DNA from: Bacteroidia bacterium
Lineage (GTDB): Bacteria; Bacteroidota; Bacteroidia; Palsa-965
Length of the DNA: 64,000 nt
Direction: 5' to 3'
NCBI GenBank assembly: GCA_025454955.1
Contig: JALONL010000004.1
Span: 1-64,000, forward strand
The notes under the pieces were generated by a model. That model saw only the letters and a list, made by a program, of their open reading frames with translations, did no database searches and was not told the DNA's origin. A program made the position numbers and the translations under genes. Shown here piece by piece: positions 17,218 through 25,148 of the stretch (position 1 is the stretch's first letter; every line of letters begins with the position of its first letter).

Positions 17218-18748
17218 CAACTGGCTCGGCGAAGCCGGTACAGTAACCGCCCGTCGTGTACTGAAAGACCGAACCCGATACGCTCACTTGTTTTTACCGG
17301 CTAAAGGTAAAACGCTTACCGTTGAAAAGGAGGCACAGGTAACGGATACGCTCTCGTTAATTAAACAGATTGTAAAAGATACCCTGCCCGAAACCGAACG
17401 TTTCGCCCGTTACATTTTACGGCCTACACTTCGGCAAACATGCGAATCGATCTGGTACTGGATTTATACACATATCCGCTATGAGAAAGACGAAACAGGT
17501 AAAGAACAGGTAAGAAGTCCGGCGCGGCTGTTTAGTGACGGGTACGGCGATTGTGATTGCTTTACCACGTTTATAGATAGTGTGCTGATGAACGTAAAGA
17601 AACTGACACGCTGGAATTTTTCTGTTATAAACCGTATTACCAAGTATGGAGGAATAGGGTTTCAGCATATTTACCCGGTTGTAAAAATCATCGGCGGCGA
17701 TCAGATCATTGTGGACTGTGTTACTGAATATTTCGACTACGAGGAGCCTTACAGTGAAAAAGAAGACCATTTACTGATGGAACTGCAATATTTAAACGGC
17801 GTTGACCAATACGACTACAATGCCTCGTATTGGTACAACGAGGAAGAAGCAAATAACGACCTACAAGGTACACCCCGCACGGATGAAGATTTAGGGAAAC
17901 TTCGCCTGTTTAACCGAAAGGATAAACAGCCGGACGAATCCAAAGAAAAGGGCGGCGGTATTAAAAAAGTCGTTCACGCAGTGAACCGGGCAAACCCGGC
18001 CACTGTGTTACTCCGTAACGGGCTGCTCGCGTCAATGAAACTCAACGTAATGAATGTGGCGGGGCGGTTGAAATGGACGTACCTCACCCCTGAACAAGCC
18101 CGGCAAAAGGGTTTAAATATGGAACGTTGGGAAAAGGCAAAGACGGTAAGGGATAAACTCGAAAACATTTTTTATAGTGCCGGTGGCATGAAGGAAAATT
18201 TACGCGAGGCTATACTCACCGGAAAAGGCAACGAAAACAAAGAAGTAAGCGGACTTATTTTTTCTGGTTTCGGGGACTTGACTGCGGGGCGGCTGAGTGA
18301 CGTGTTAGGGGAGGATTTGTTTGCACGGGAAAACCCTGCCGCCTTAAACGGTTTGGGTGAACCCATTACCGGGGCTGCATTGGCGGCGGCGAGTGCTGCG
18401 GTGGCCACGCTTAACGAACTACTGAAAAAAATCGGTTCAATTCGCAATGGTGAGGCAAACAGTGATAACCCGAACAGCGTTTCAGAAAGCATTACACCCG
18501 ATGAAAATGCGTCTTTACGCACCCCCGGAAATTCCGGTGCAAAAGCACCAGAACCCGAACAGGTGAAGTTTACCGATAACCCGCTGGAATGGGCAAAGCA
18601 AAATCCCGGTACAGCCGTATTAGGATTAGCTGCGGCAGCCCTGATAATCTGGGGCGGTTACAAGTACTTCACCAAACAAAAACAACAACCCGCAAACGGT
18701 TTGAACGGAGCAAATACACCGATTCGTTATTTACCGTTAGCGGCTTAA
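17204..18748 (+). CDS. Transglutaminase-like cysteine protease/ligase with C-terminal anchor
   Basis: A 514-residue protein. A papain-fold transglutaminase-like core is visible in the N-terminal third: Cys in GYGDCDCFTTF (about residue 116), His in GFQHIYPVV (about 155) and Asp in IIVDCV (about 169), in the Cys-His-Asp order of the family. The middle is low-complexity and charged. Near the C-terminus a membrane helix (LGLAAAALIIWGGYKYF) is followed by a short polar tail. The enzyme could process or cross-link a structural protein, or cleave peptidoglycan peptides; the substrate is unknown. ATG 17204 is preferred over GTG 17201. Confidence 0.7.
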   Translation: METVNNWLGEAGTVTARRVLKDRTRYAHLFLPAKGKTLTVEKEAQVTDTLSLIKQIVKDTLPETERFARYILRPTLRQTCESIWYWIYTHIRYEKDETGKEQVRSPARLFSDGYGDCDCFTTFIDSVLMNVKKLTRWNFSVINRITKYGGIGFQHIYPVVKIIGGDQIIVDCVTEYFDYEEPYSEKEDHLLMELQYLNGVDQYDYNASYWYNEEEANNDLQGTPRTDEDLGKLRLFNRKDKQPDESKEKGGGIKKVVHAVNRANPATVLLRNGLLASMKLNVMNVAGRLKWTYLTPEQARQKGLNMERWEKAKTVRDKLENIFYSAGGMKENLREAILTGKGNENKEVSGLIFSGFGDLTAGRLSDVLGEDLFARENPAALNGLGEPITGAALAAASAAVATLNELLKKIGSIRNGEANSDNPNSVSESITPDENASLRTPGNSGAKAPEPEQVKFTDNPLEWAKQNPGTAVLGLAAAALIIWGGYKYFTKQKQQPANGLNGANTPIRYLPLAA

Positions 18749-18764
18749 CTCAAATTTGAACACA

Positions 18765-19571
18765 ATGGCTAACTATAAAAAGTCTCCGGACGTGGAACGC
18801 CTCGAACGTTTGAAAGGCAGTTTTTCCGCACAGGCAAAGGAATTGGCTTTGCCTGTGCTTACGGATATTGCCAGCGTGGCTGGTGGCTGGATAACTGCGC
18901 GTGTGATCGGACGACCTTCATTTTTGTTAGGCTTAGTTACCTACGGAGCAGGAAAAGTAAACAGCCTGCACGAAACAATAAACCGCGAACAGAAACGAAT
19001 GGGCACAAGTCAAAGCGACAACGCCCCGGCGTTGAGCGGTTTAAATCCGCTTTACAAAAATGAAGAACGGATTTACATGGGCGACAGTCCGCTGGTACAT
19101 TTTGGAATTGGTTTAATGATTGGCGGTGCAATGGGTAAGGCCACGGGCTTAGGCGCAATAGACGAAAGCCTGAGTGCCACGGACAAAATGAAAACAGCCT
19201 TTAGCGAGATCAAAGAGGATTTAACGTATCGCCTCTATCTGGATAAACTGTTTACCCCCAAAGCAGACAAAACCACATTACCGGCCTCAACCACTACACC
19301 GGGAACAGCCGTTCCGGCGATTGCAACAAACCCGGTGAGCGGTTTGGGTGAAATTGATGTGTTTGTGGCTGGCGATGCGTTCCGGGACGATCCCGACATG
19401 AAACAGCTTTCACGGTTGGAAGATCAGTTAAAAATCTCCGCCCGTGATTTTGATACACAACAGCGCGAGTTTACGCCCGCCGTGGTATCAACTACTTCAC
19501 TGAGTGCTACGCCTCAAGCAGAAGAAGCGGACGAAGATTATTTCACTTTTTCCGGCGGTCGTAATTTGTAA
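18765..19571 (+). CDS. Unknown cassette protein with hydrophobic segments, 268 residues
   Basis: Not recognised. From ATG 18765 the protein has two weakly hydrophobic, glycine-rich stretches (about residues 25-65, ITARVIGRPSFLLGLVTYGAG, and 103-125, HFGIGLMIGGAMGKATGLGA) and a polar, proline- and threonine-rich middle. It follows the transglutaminase-like gene by 16 bp and precedes the insulated 243-residue gene. It could be a membrane-associated structural protein. Confidence 0.6.
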   Translation: MANYKKSPDVERLERLKGSFSAQAKELALPVLTDIASVAGGWITARVIGRPSFLLGLVTYGAGKVNSLHETINREQKRMGTSQSDNAPALSGLNPLYKNEERIYMGDSPLVHFGIGLMIGGAMGKATGLGAIDESLSATDKMKTAFSEIKEDLTYRLYLDKLFTPKADKTTLPASTTTPGTAVPAIATNPVSGLGEIDVFVAGDAFRDDPDMKQLSRLEDQLKISARDFDTQQREFTPAVVSTTSLSATPQAEEADEDYFTFSGGRNL

Positions 19572-19601
19572 CAGGACGCACGAAGATTAACCCCAATTTT
19601 T

Positions 19602-19624
19602 AGGGGCGGGTAAATCCCGCCCCT
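19602..19624 (+). terminator. Hairpin before the 243-residue gene
   Basis: AGGGGCGGG and CCCGCCCCT form a perfect 9-bp stem with loop TAAAT. No T-run follows directly, so it may be a partial terminator or a stabilising 5' hairpin for the next mRNA. Confidence 0.55.
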
Positions 19625-19647
19625 GTTCACTTTAATATTTACTAACC

Positions 19648-20379
19648 ATGAATACTATTCTGGAGGGAATTGAAAACAGTCCCTATAACAACGCAGGTGC
19701 ATTGTTCGGCGTGGATGAAAGCAATATTTCAAACGAACTGCTCGGCGAGCTTGCCAAAATGAACCCTGTAAAACGGGCGGTGGTAATGAATAAAATTACC
19801 GGCGCACAAATCCGCAGCAAGGGCTCACGCGCTGAAATGGAAAAGCATTTCCGCGAACTGCCCACGCACGTTGCCAAGCAGTTAAAAGAAAATGATCTTC
19901 GCCTGGCCGATACGATTGTTTATTCCATCAAACCGGTTAACAGTAAAACGGTAAAGATGTTTGAACCACAGGACGCAAAAGAAGTCGGCCTGCGCACTAT
20001 CAGCGAAGCACGTTTACCCAAAAATCAGGTATTGCTCGTTTCGGGTATTATCCTTTTGGCGGGTGTATCAGCATCGGCAGGTAAAGAAGATCAGATGCGT
20101 ACCGCGTTTGCCGGTATTGAAGCAATACCCGCCATTGCAAGCGGTGAGTTTTCTCTCAAAGCAAACAAAAAAGCGATTATACCCGAAGGCACATCAAACC
20201 GCCATTTCTGTACGACCAATTTTACAGGAGTGCCCGCAGGTTATTACAAGTTAGCTAACCCGCGCCTTATACACGACGACGTAAACATCGAGTTTACGGT
20301 GGAACTCGGTACAATGGCCGGTATTGCGGCTAATACTGTGCTTTACGTAGGTCTGCACGGAACCATCACCACGCCATAA
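19648..20379 (+). CDS. Insulated 243-residue protein; major capsid protein candidate
   Basis: No family recognised. An N-terminal helical part (about residues 1-75, ending THVAKQLKENDLRLADT) is followed by about 165 residues of predicted beta structure (QVLLVSGIILLAGV, KANKKAIIPEG, GYYKLANPRLI, NIEFTVELGTM, NTVLYVGLHGT). No signal peptide, membrane segment or active-site motif. It is the only gene of the cassette standing alone between two hairpins, the downstream one being a very strong terminator, as expected for a product needed in many copies. Size and fold pattern would suit a jelly-roll capsid protein of a tailless virus. This is inference; structure prediction is the test. Confidence 0.6.
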   Translation: MNTILEGIENSPYNNAGALFGVDESNISNELLGELAKMNPVKRAVVMNKITGAQIRSKGSRAEMEKHFRELPTHVAKQLKENDLRLADTIVYSIKPVNSKTVKMFEPQDAKEVGLRTISEARLPKNQVLLVSGIILLAGVSASAGKEDQMRTAFAGIEAIPAIASGEFSLKANKKAIIPEGTSNRHFCTTNFTGVPAGYYKLANPRLIHDDVNIEFTVELGTMAGIAANTVLYVGLHGTITTP

Positions 20380-20385
20380 TCGCGG

Positions 20386-20421
20386 CACGGCGGCGAATAT
20401 TTTTTCGCCGCCGTGTTTTTT
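20386..20421 (+). terminator. Very strong terminator after the capsid candidate
   Basis: CACGGCGGCGAA and TTCGCCGCCGTG form a perfect 12-bp stem with a 6-nt loop, followed by TTTTTTA. It separates the 243-residue gene from the next unit. Confidence 0.9.
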
Positions 20422-20445
20422 ATTCACTGTTAACACTGTACCACT

Positions 20446-20823
20446 ATGAAAACAGTTTATAAACGGTTTGATATTCAGATTGACAATCCGCAGCAGACAT
20501 ACAGCCGCGATTTTGAATTAGAAAAGGATATACAAACCGTAAACGGTATTGCACTTACAAGCAATTTCGACGAAATGCTGTACTACCGGGGTGAACAGGG
20601 TTTGTTAATTAACGGGGCTGAATATTTCCCCGACAACTACGAAAGTAAATTACTCATGTCGGGAATAAATACCCCGGTGGATAAACGGTATTACACGCTC
20701 GAAGATGCCCCGGTATTAAACGGAAAAATAAAAATCGTTTATACCGATTCGGACAACGTGAATGCGCCTTTTTCACCTTACCGGGTTTCACTCTATGTAA
20801 AAGCAACTAAAACGGCTGCATAA
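20446..20823 (+). CDS. Small beta-rich cassette protein, 125 residues
   Basis: Not recognised. Predicted all-beta, no signal or membrane segment (RDFELEKDIQTVNGIAL, GLLINGAEYFPDNYES, KIKIVYTDSDN, YRVSLYVKAT). The order of strands is similar to the following 139-residue protein, notably the GLL turn followed by a hydrophobic strand and the closing strand. It may be a single jelly-roll or similar structural subunit such as a penton or spike. First gene of an eight-gene unit that ends at the terminator near 24626; its stop codon overlaps the start of the next gene. Confidence 0.6.
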   Translation: MKTVYKRFDIQIDNPQQTYSRDFELEKDIQTVNGIALTSNFDEMLYYRGEQGLLINGAEYFPDNYESKLLMSGINTPVDKRYYTLEDAPVLNGKIKIVYTDSDNVNAPFSPYRVSLYVKATKTAA

Positions 20824-21242
20824 TGAACACACGTTTTTTTGTCCATACCGAACAAATCGAAATTAACGGGCAGATACTCTGTTTTGTGGTTCCATTTCCC
20901 CCGCGAACGCAAAAAGTTATTTCCGTAGTGGTTACGGCTGAACCAATGGGGAAAGATTTTGATTTGCGACACCTTGAAGCGGGTTTATTAACCCTGCACA
21001 ATTCCGCCGGGGTATGGTTTGAAAGTCAAGTCCGGTTTTCCGGGCAAATAACGTGGTTCCCCAGAGTGCCGCCGTTCTGTTACCTCGAACAAATACGGTT
21101 AATGCCTGTAAGCGGGGCAAGGCTCACGGGACAAACTTTAGATATAACGGCCACCGAGCCTTACCTCTACGCCCGGTTTGAAACTTCGCCCCTGCTTTCA
21201 GGCTTTTCCCTGAAACTCACCTTTACCTATCTCGAAAAATGA
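20823..21242 (+). CDS. Small beta-rich cassette protein, 139 residues
   Basis: Not recognised. All-beta pattern (QILCFVVPFPPRTQKVISVVV, GLLTLHNSAGVWFESQVRFSG, LYARFETSPLL, GFSLKLTFTYL). The ATG shares one base with the stop of the 125-residue gene, and its own end overlaps the following start by 4 bp, so the three genes are translationally coupled. Probably a structural protein of the same fold class as its neighbour; this rests on pattern, not on a family match. Confidence 0.6.
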   Translation: MNTRFFVHTEQIEINGQILCFVVPFPPRTQKVISVVVTAEPMGKDFDLRHLEAGLLTLHNSAGVWFESQVRFSGQITWFPRVPPFCYLEQIRLMPVSGARLTGQTLDITATEPYLYARFETSPLLSGFSLKLTFTYLEK

Positions 21243-21580
21243 AAATCGAACTCATTCAGCAACTCATTAAACAAAAAATGTATTTGCGGGAGTATGCCAC
21301 TTATTCGGTAATGTTTCGTGAACTGCGTTTCAGGGCAACTGAAACACAGACTTTCAAAGCTCCCGGCCAATACTGGTTTTTGGAGGATAACATACCGCCT
21401 CAGTTTGTGATTAGTTCGGAGATGGGTATTTATGATATACTGGATAACCGTATCAACGAACTGCAACACGAACACAGCGGGACAATAAAAATCTACAACC
21501 GTTCAGCAAGTATTATGCTTTTGCGTGTAGTAATACTAATCCCTGTTAAAAGTAAAAACCATGCAAGTACACGAAAATGA
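21239..21580 (+). CDS. Small beta-rich cassette protein, 113 residues
   Basis: Not recognised. A helical start (ELIQQLIKQKMYLREY) precedes beta strands (LRFRATETQTFKAPGQYWFLED, GTIKIYNRSASIMLLRVVILIPV). Overlaps the previous gene by 4 bp and the next by 20 bp. No catalytic or membrane motif. Likely a minor structural or assembly protein of the same unit. Confidence 0.55.
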   Translation: MKIELIQQLIKQKMYLREYATYSVMFRELRFRATETQTFKAPGQYWFLEDNIPPQFVISSEMGIYDILDNRINELQHEHSGTIKIYNRSASIMLLRVVILIPVKSKNHASTRK

Positions 21581-21830
21581 TTTTTCTGTTTCCGCTTTAC
21601 GCGAAATATTGACCGCCTTAAAACCGGTAAATCATCTGGAGAAATATAAACGCGCTTACCGTATAGAAGTGGATGGGTTAGAAATCGTCCCCCTTACCAC
21701 CAGTCTCGCTCATTTCAGCGATTATCTTTTTTTCTCCTCACCCGATGCCCGCGTGGTATGCTTTATTGTCTATTACAGGCATAAAATTATTTCACGGCAC
21801 ATTCTGAATCTCCAACCTAAAACAACCTGA
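21561..21830 (+). CDS. Small cassette protein, 89 residues
   Basis: Not recognised. Mixed helix and strand, with a hydrophobic strand near the C-terminus (ARVVCFIVYYRHKIISRHIL). It starts inside the end of the previous gene and stops 4 bp before the coiled-coil gene. Coupling to its neighbours is the main reason to accept it. Confidence 0.5.
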   Translation: MQVHENDFSVSALREILTALKPVNHLEKYKRAYRIEVDGLEIVPLTTSLAHFSDYLFFSSPDARVVCFIVYYRHKIISRHILNLQPKTT

Positions 21831-21834
21831 GAAA

Positions 21835-22698
21835 ATGCCAAAGTTGCTTTATAACGAGAACAATATCGAACTAATGCGCAATATGATAGAAAACTACCTT
21901 TCCAATAATGAGGAAACGGGTTTTTCAATGCGTATTGACGAGATACCTGTTACACCACGCTCACGCGATAAAAGCCTTTTTGAAAAGGTAATTAATCAAT
22001 TCACTGAGTTTAATAAAGTGCTCACATTGGTTATATACCCCAACAAAAGTTTCAATACCATTCATTATGAACTCCATTTAAACGGGTATAATGAACCCTT
22101 GAGCGGAACCGAACAAAAACAGGCAAGCAATGACCTTTCCGAACTTCGCCGACAGATCACAATGGAAATTGAAAACGGCTTTTTGAAAAGCGAAAACGCC
22201 ACCCTCAAACGTGAAAACAACCTGCTCCGAAACAAAATCAACGAAGTAGAAATCTTAGTGCAAAATGCACAAAATAAAAGCGGTTCGCAGTTGATGGATT
22301 TGGTAAAAACTATTGGCGGTTTGCTTATGGGTAATAGTTCCGCAATGAGTTTACCCGAAGCAGCAGCCCCGACGCAGCCGGTGGAAGGTTTACCGGTTTC
22401 TACGGTGAAAGCAAAAACAGAAACACCCACTGAAACGGCGGTGAACACAAAAGCGGGTGAACTTGCAAAAACTTTGCAGCATTATTTCTCCGAATACGAA
22501 CAGGAGCAAATTTTACAAGTGTTGTCCGTGCTGAAAGACTGCAAAGATTTGATACCCGCAGTGAGTGCATGGCTTTCGGACATTATCGAAAAGCGAAAAC
22601 AGTTAATTGAACGGCTTAACGCTGAACAACACGCCCCGCAAACACCTGCGCACAATTCAACCCAACCGGACAGCGAACAACTGCCCGAAAATGTATAA
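21835..22698 (+). CDS. Coiled-coil cassette protein, 287 residues
   Basis: Not recognised. An N-terminal mixed domain of about 100 residues is followed by a clear coiled coil (about residues 108-145, with LRRQITMEIENGFLKSENAT and NLLRNKINEVEILVQ), a proline- and threonine-rich linker and a helical C-terminal domain (about 205-265, EYEQEQILQVLSVLKDCKDLIPAV). The layout suggests an oligomeric scaffold, fibre or assembly protein. No enzyme motif. Confidence 0.6.
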   Translation: MPKLLYNENNIELMRNMIENYLSNNEETGFSMRIDEIPVTPRSRDKSLFEKVINQFTEFNKVLTLVIYPNKSFNTIHYELHLNGYNEPLSGTEQKQASNDLSELRRQITMEIENGFLKSENATLKRENNLLRNKINEVEILVQNAQNKSGSQLMDLVKTIGGLLMGNSSAMSLPEAAAPTQPVEGLPVSTVKAKTETPTETAVNTKAGELAKTLQHYFSEYEQEQILQVLSVLKDCKDLIPAVSAWLSDIIEKRKQLIERLNAEQHAPQTPAHNSTQPDSEQLPENV

Positions 22699-22716
22699 CC
22701 CTTAATTACCTGAACA

Positions 22717-22899
22717 ATGGTAGAACTTGAATTTGAATTAACCATCCGTGCCGCTACGGAAAACGAAGCTACACGAAAAGCCCAGGCGGTGGCTACACTC
22801 TTAAACGAGCTTACCCTGTCTGATCTGGAAATGATAGCACATATCGCACAGCATGACAAAGCCAAATTAAATATGGCTCGTGCGGCTTTGCGTATGTAA
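22717..22899 (+). CDS. Very small helical cassette protein, 60 residues
   Basis: Sixty residues, one beta strand then helices (ATRKAQAVATLLNELTLSDLEMIAHIAQ). Not recognised. It is 18 bp after the coiled-coil gene and 31 bp before the annexin-like gene in the same unit, and its composition matches its neighbours, so it is probably real. Confidence 0.5.
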   Translation: MVELEFELTIRAATENEATRKAQAVATLLNELTLSDLEMIAHIAQHDKAKLNMARAALRM

Positions 22900-22930
22900 A
22901 TCAATTAATCATCACTTACTCCCCGCGAAA

Positions 22931-23605
22931 ATGGAAACAGAAAAACAGCCAGAGGCATCCGGCTTTTGGGGTAATGTGCCTACCGGGGTAAAAGTCGGTT
23001 TAATTGTAGCTGGTTCGGTGTTATTAATCGGTGGTGTAGGCGGGTACTTTGTAAACCGTAGAATAAAGAAAAACCGTGCAGATAAAATTTTGCGTGGTGC
23101 AGTGGTAGAGGGCAGCCTTGCCAATATCATTTCAAAAATTTATGAAGCGATAGACGGCGGGGGGACAAATGAAAATTTACTGTATGAAGCGTTTTTTGAC
23201 ATCCCTACACAGGCCGATTATTCCCGCGTGGCAGAATTGTATAAACAAGCCTACGACCAATCTCTGGAAGAAGATTTACAGGGGGACGTGGAGGGAGAAG
23301 AACGCCAGACACTTAACTACATTATTTCATCTAAACCCGCAAACAAACAGGGCAAACCCTCTTACCGCCTTTTACCCGACTGGTTACGCCGTTTACGCGA
23401 AGCAAAGAGTTGGTTTAACACCGATGAAGATAAAATTTACCGTGTGCTTTGGGAAATACCCGACAAACAGGGCGCGGCGATGTTATCTCAGGCGGTTTCA
23501 CAAGATCAGCAAATCGACTACGAAAGTTTAACCGACTATCTCGAAGGACAACTCGACACAGACGAACTCGAAGAAGCCCGACGGATTTTGTCAAAAAAGA
23601 AATAA
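22931..23605 (+). CDS. Membrane-anchored protein with annexin-like repeats
   Basis: From ATG 22931 this is a 224-residue protein: short polar N-terminus, one membrane helix (about residues 20-40, VGLIVAGSVLLIGGVGGYFV), a basic stop-transfer (NRRIKKNR), then two annexin-like repeats. The first (about 62-112) contains the GGGTNE loop followed about 35-40 residues later by SLEEDLQGDV, matching the G-x-G-T...D/E calcium-site pattern of annexin repeats. The second (about 155-215) reads WFNTDEDKIYRVLWEIPD and is more degenerate. Annexin-type repeats bind acidic membranes through calcium and are rare in bacteria. In this cassette the protein may bridge or remodel membrane. Assignment rests on motif reading. 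Confidence 0.6.
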   Translation: METEKQPEASGFWGNVPTGVKVGLIVAGSVLLIGGVGGYFVNRRIKKNRADKILRGAVVEGSLANIISKIYEAIDGGGTNENLLYEAFFDIPTQADYSRVAELYKQAYDQSLEEDLQGDVEGEERQTLNYIISSKPANKQGKPSYRLLPDWLRRLREAKSWFNTDEDKIYRVLWEIPDKQGAAMLSQAVSQDQQIDYESLTDYLEGQLDTDELEEARRILSKKK

Positions 23606-23606
23606 C

Positions 23607-24578
23607 ATGAAAGAAGAAAGCGAAATCCCGAAGAAAACGGATAATCAGGAAAAACCGTTTTTTACACCGGGGCGCGTATTTCTGGGGCTGCTCGTTTTAG
23701 GGGCTTTAGGTTACGGGGCGTGGTATATTACACGGCGTTCCAGTAAACCTGCCGCAGACCTGTTTACTCCGGGTGAAGAAGAAACCCCCGGAAAGTTCAA
23801 GATCAATGTAGATACCCCGCCAGCGGCTCCTGCGCCGGGCAAAACAACTACGGTTAATATACCTCCCGTTTCATCCGGCACAACTACCAACAACACAAAA
23901 CCGGCCTCTGATTTTCCTTTGAAAAAAGGTTCACGCGGGGCAAAAGTGAAGCAGTTGCAAAACCTGTTGAACACGCGCAAAGAAATAACCGGTATCACAC
24001 TTACCCCCGATGGTGAATTTGGTTCAAAAACGCAGCAGGCACTCGAAAAGTTGGGATGGCCTACGGTTATTACCGAAGAACATTTCCAACACTTAACCGT
24101 CGTACCCGCTTCGGACATTGCCGATTTGCTTTACAAAGGGGCAAGGGCTCAGAAAATCGAAACAGTGCTTTCGGCATTGTCGCTGATTAAAACTCCTGAA
24201 AAGTACAACGAAGTAAACGCCATTTTCAAACCCAAAGGACTGATAAACGGCAAAAATACCACCATTGTAACTGGTCTTTTGGAAGTGTTCAAAAACCCTT
24301 CGGATAAGGATAAATTAAACCTTGCCTTTATCTCAGCCGGGTTAAAGAAAAAAGATGGCAAATGGTATGTGCCGGGTAACGAAGTTTCAGGAATTGAACG
24401 CCGCGCACTGATAACCACACGCCCTACCATTGTATGGCGAACGGCTAAACATAGTGTACAGGTTGGTAATCAAACCATCATCGGTTACGAAATATTCAGT
24501 AACAACGGCATCACACATTTTGAAACCATAGACGGCATTCAACTATTTGTGCAAACCGAACATATCAAATATGCCTGA
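23607..24578 (+). CDS. Membrane-anchored peptidoglycan-binding protein
   Basis: A 323-residue protein. A charged N-terminus is followed by a membrane helix (about residues 17-40, VFLGLLVLGALGYGAWYIT) and a proline-rich spacer. Residues about 108-155 form a PG_binding_1 domain (KKGSRGAKVKQLQNLLN, then LTPDGEFGSKTQQALEKLGW). A helical region at about 170-250 has spacing reminiscent of the annexin-like repeats next door but without the GxGT loop. The final 60 residues are beta-rich. It starts 1 bp after the annexin-like gene. Likely anchors the particle or its lysis apparatus to the cell wall. Confidence 0.75.
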   Translation: MKEESEIPKKTDNQEKPFFTPGRVFLGLLVLGALGYGAWYITRRSSKPAADLFTPGEEETPGKFKINVDTPPAAPAPGKTTTVNIPPVSSGTTTNNTKPASDFPLKKGSRGAKVKQLQNLLNTRKEITGITLTPDGEFGSKTQQALEKLGWPTVITEEHFQHLTVVPASDIADLLYKGARAQKIETVLSALSLIKTPEKYNEVNAIFKPKGLINGKNTTIVTGLLEVFKNPSDKDKLNLAFISAGLKKKDGKWYVPGNEVSGIERRALITTRPTIVWRTAKHSVQVGNQTIIGYEIFSNNGITHFETIDGIQLFVQTEHIKYA

Positions 24579-24585
24579 TTGGTAC

Positions 24586-24633
24586 AGACAAACCGCGCAC
24601 GTTTACGGCTGCGGCGCGGTTTGTCTTTTTTAA
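24586..24633 (+). terminator. Strong terminator ending the eight-gene unit
   Basis: AGACAAACCGCGC and GCGCGGTTTGTCT form a perfect 13-bp stem (24586-24598 / 24614-24626) with a 15-nt loop and a run of T. Confidence 0.9.
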
Positions 24634-24659
24634 TCAACCGTAAATCAAAAACTAAAACT

Positions 24660-25148
24660 ATGTTACGTCCGGTAAATTATATCCTCGTGCATTCCACCAT
24701 GACACGCCCCGAAGTTGAAGCAGAAAGGCTTTTCAAAAAATTAATCTCTGAACACGAACGCCCGGCCTTTCATCTGATAATCGACCGCTGGGGGAAAGTG
24801 GTACGCCTTTTAGGCTGTAATGTGGAAACTACACGCTTGAACTCATTCCCTGTTGAATGTGTGCATATTGCTTACGAAGGTGGCATAAATTACAACGGCA
24901 AAACAGCCGACACGCGCACGTTATTACAAACGTACACGCTGTATAAAAAACTCATCGAACTGCGCGAACTTTTCCCCGGTGCATTGGTGTTGGGTGCAGA
25001 TAAAGTAGGCTCGTCGCAAACAAAACCGGGTTTCAATGTACCTGCGTGGATGCAGTTTTATGCGGAAAACTTTGAGGGAATGGTGGAACTGGAACGCGGT
25101 GACGAACTCGAAGAAAATTTATACCCGATATGGAGAGCGGCAAGTTAA
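24660..25148 (+). CDS. N-acetylmuramoyl-L-alanine amidase-like endolysin
   Basis: From ATG 24660, 162 residues. Pattern of the zinc-dependent Amidase_2/T7-lysozyme family: an early histidine after a hydrophobic strand (NYILVHST), AFHLIID..GKVVRL for the conserved H-x-hydrophobic and strand, a second histidine (VHIAYEGG) and a C-terminal TKPGFNVPAW replacing the usual K-x-x-PG. It would cut the bond between glycan and peptide in the cell wall for entry or exit. The usual GHRD triad is altered to GADKVG, so activity needs proof. First gene of a three-gene unit; its end overlaps the next gene by 19 bp. Confidence 0.8.
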   Translation: MLRPVNYILVHSTMTRPEVEAERLFKKLISEHERPAFHLIIDRWGKVVRLLGCNVETTRLNSFPVECVHIAYEGGINYNGKTADTRTLLQTYTLYKKLIELRELFPGALVLGADKVGSSQTKPGFNVPAWMQFYAENFEGMVELERGDELEENLYPIWRAAS

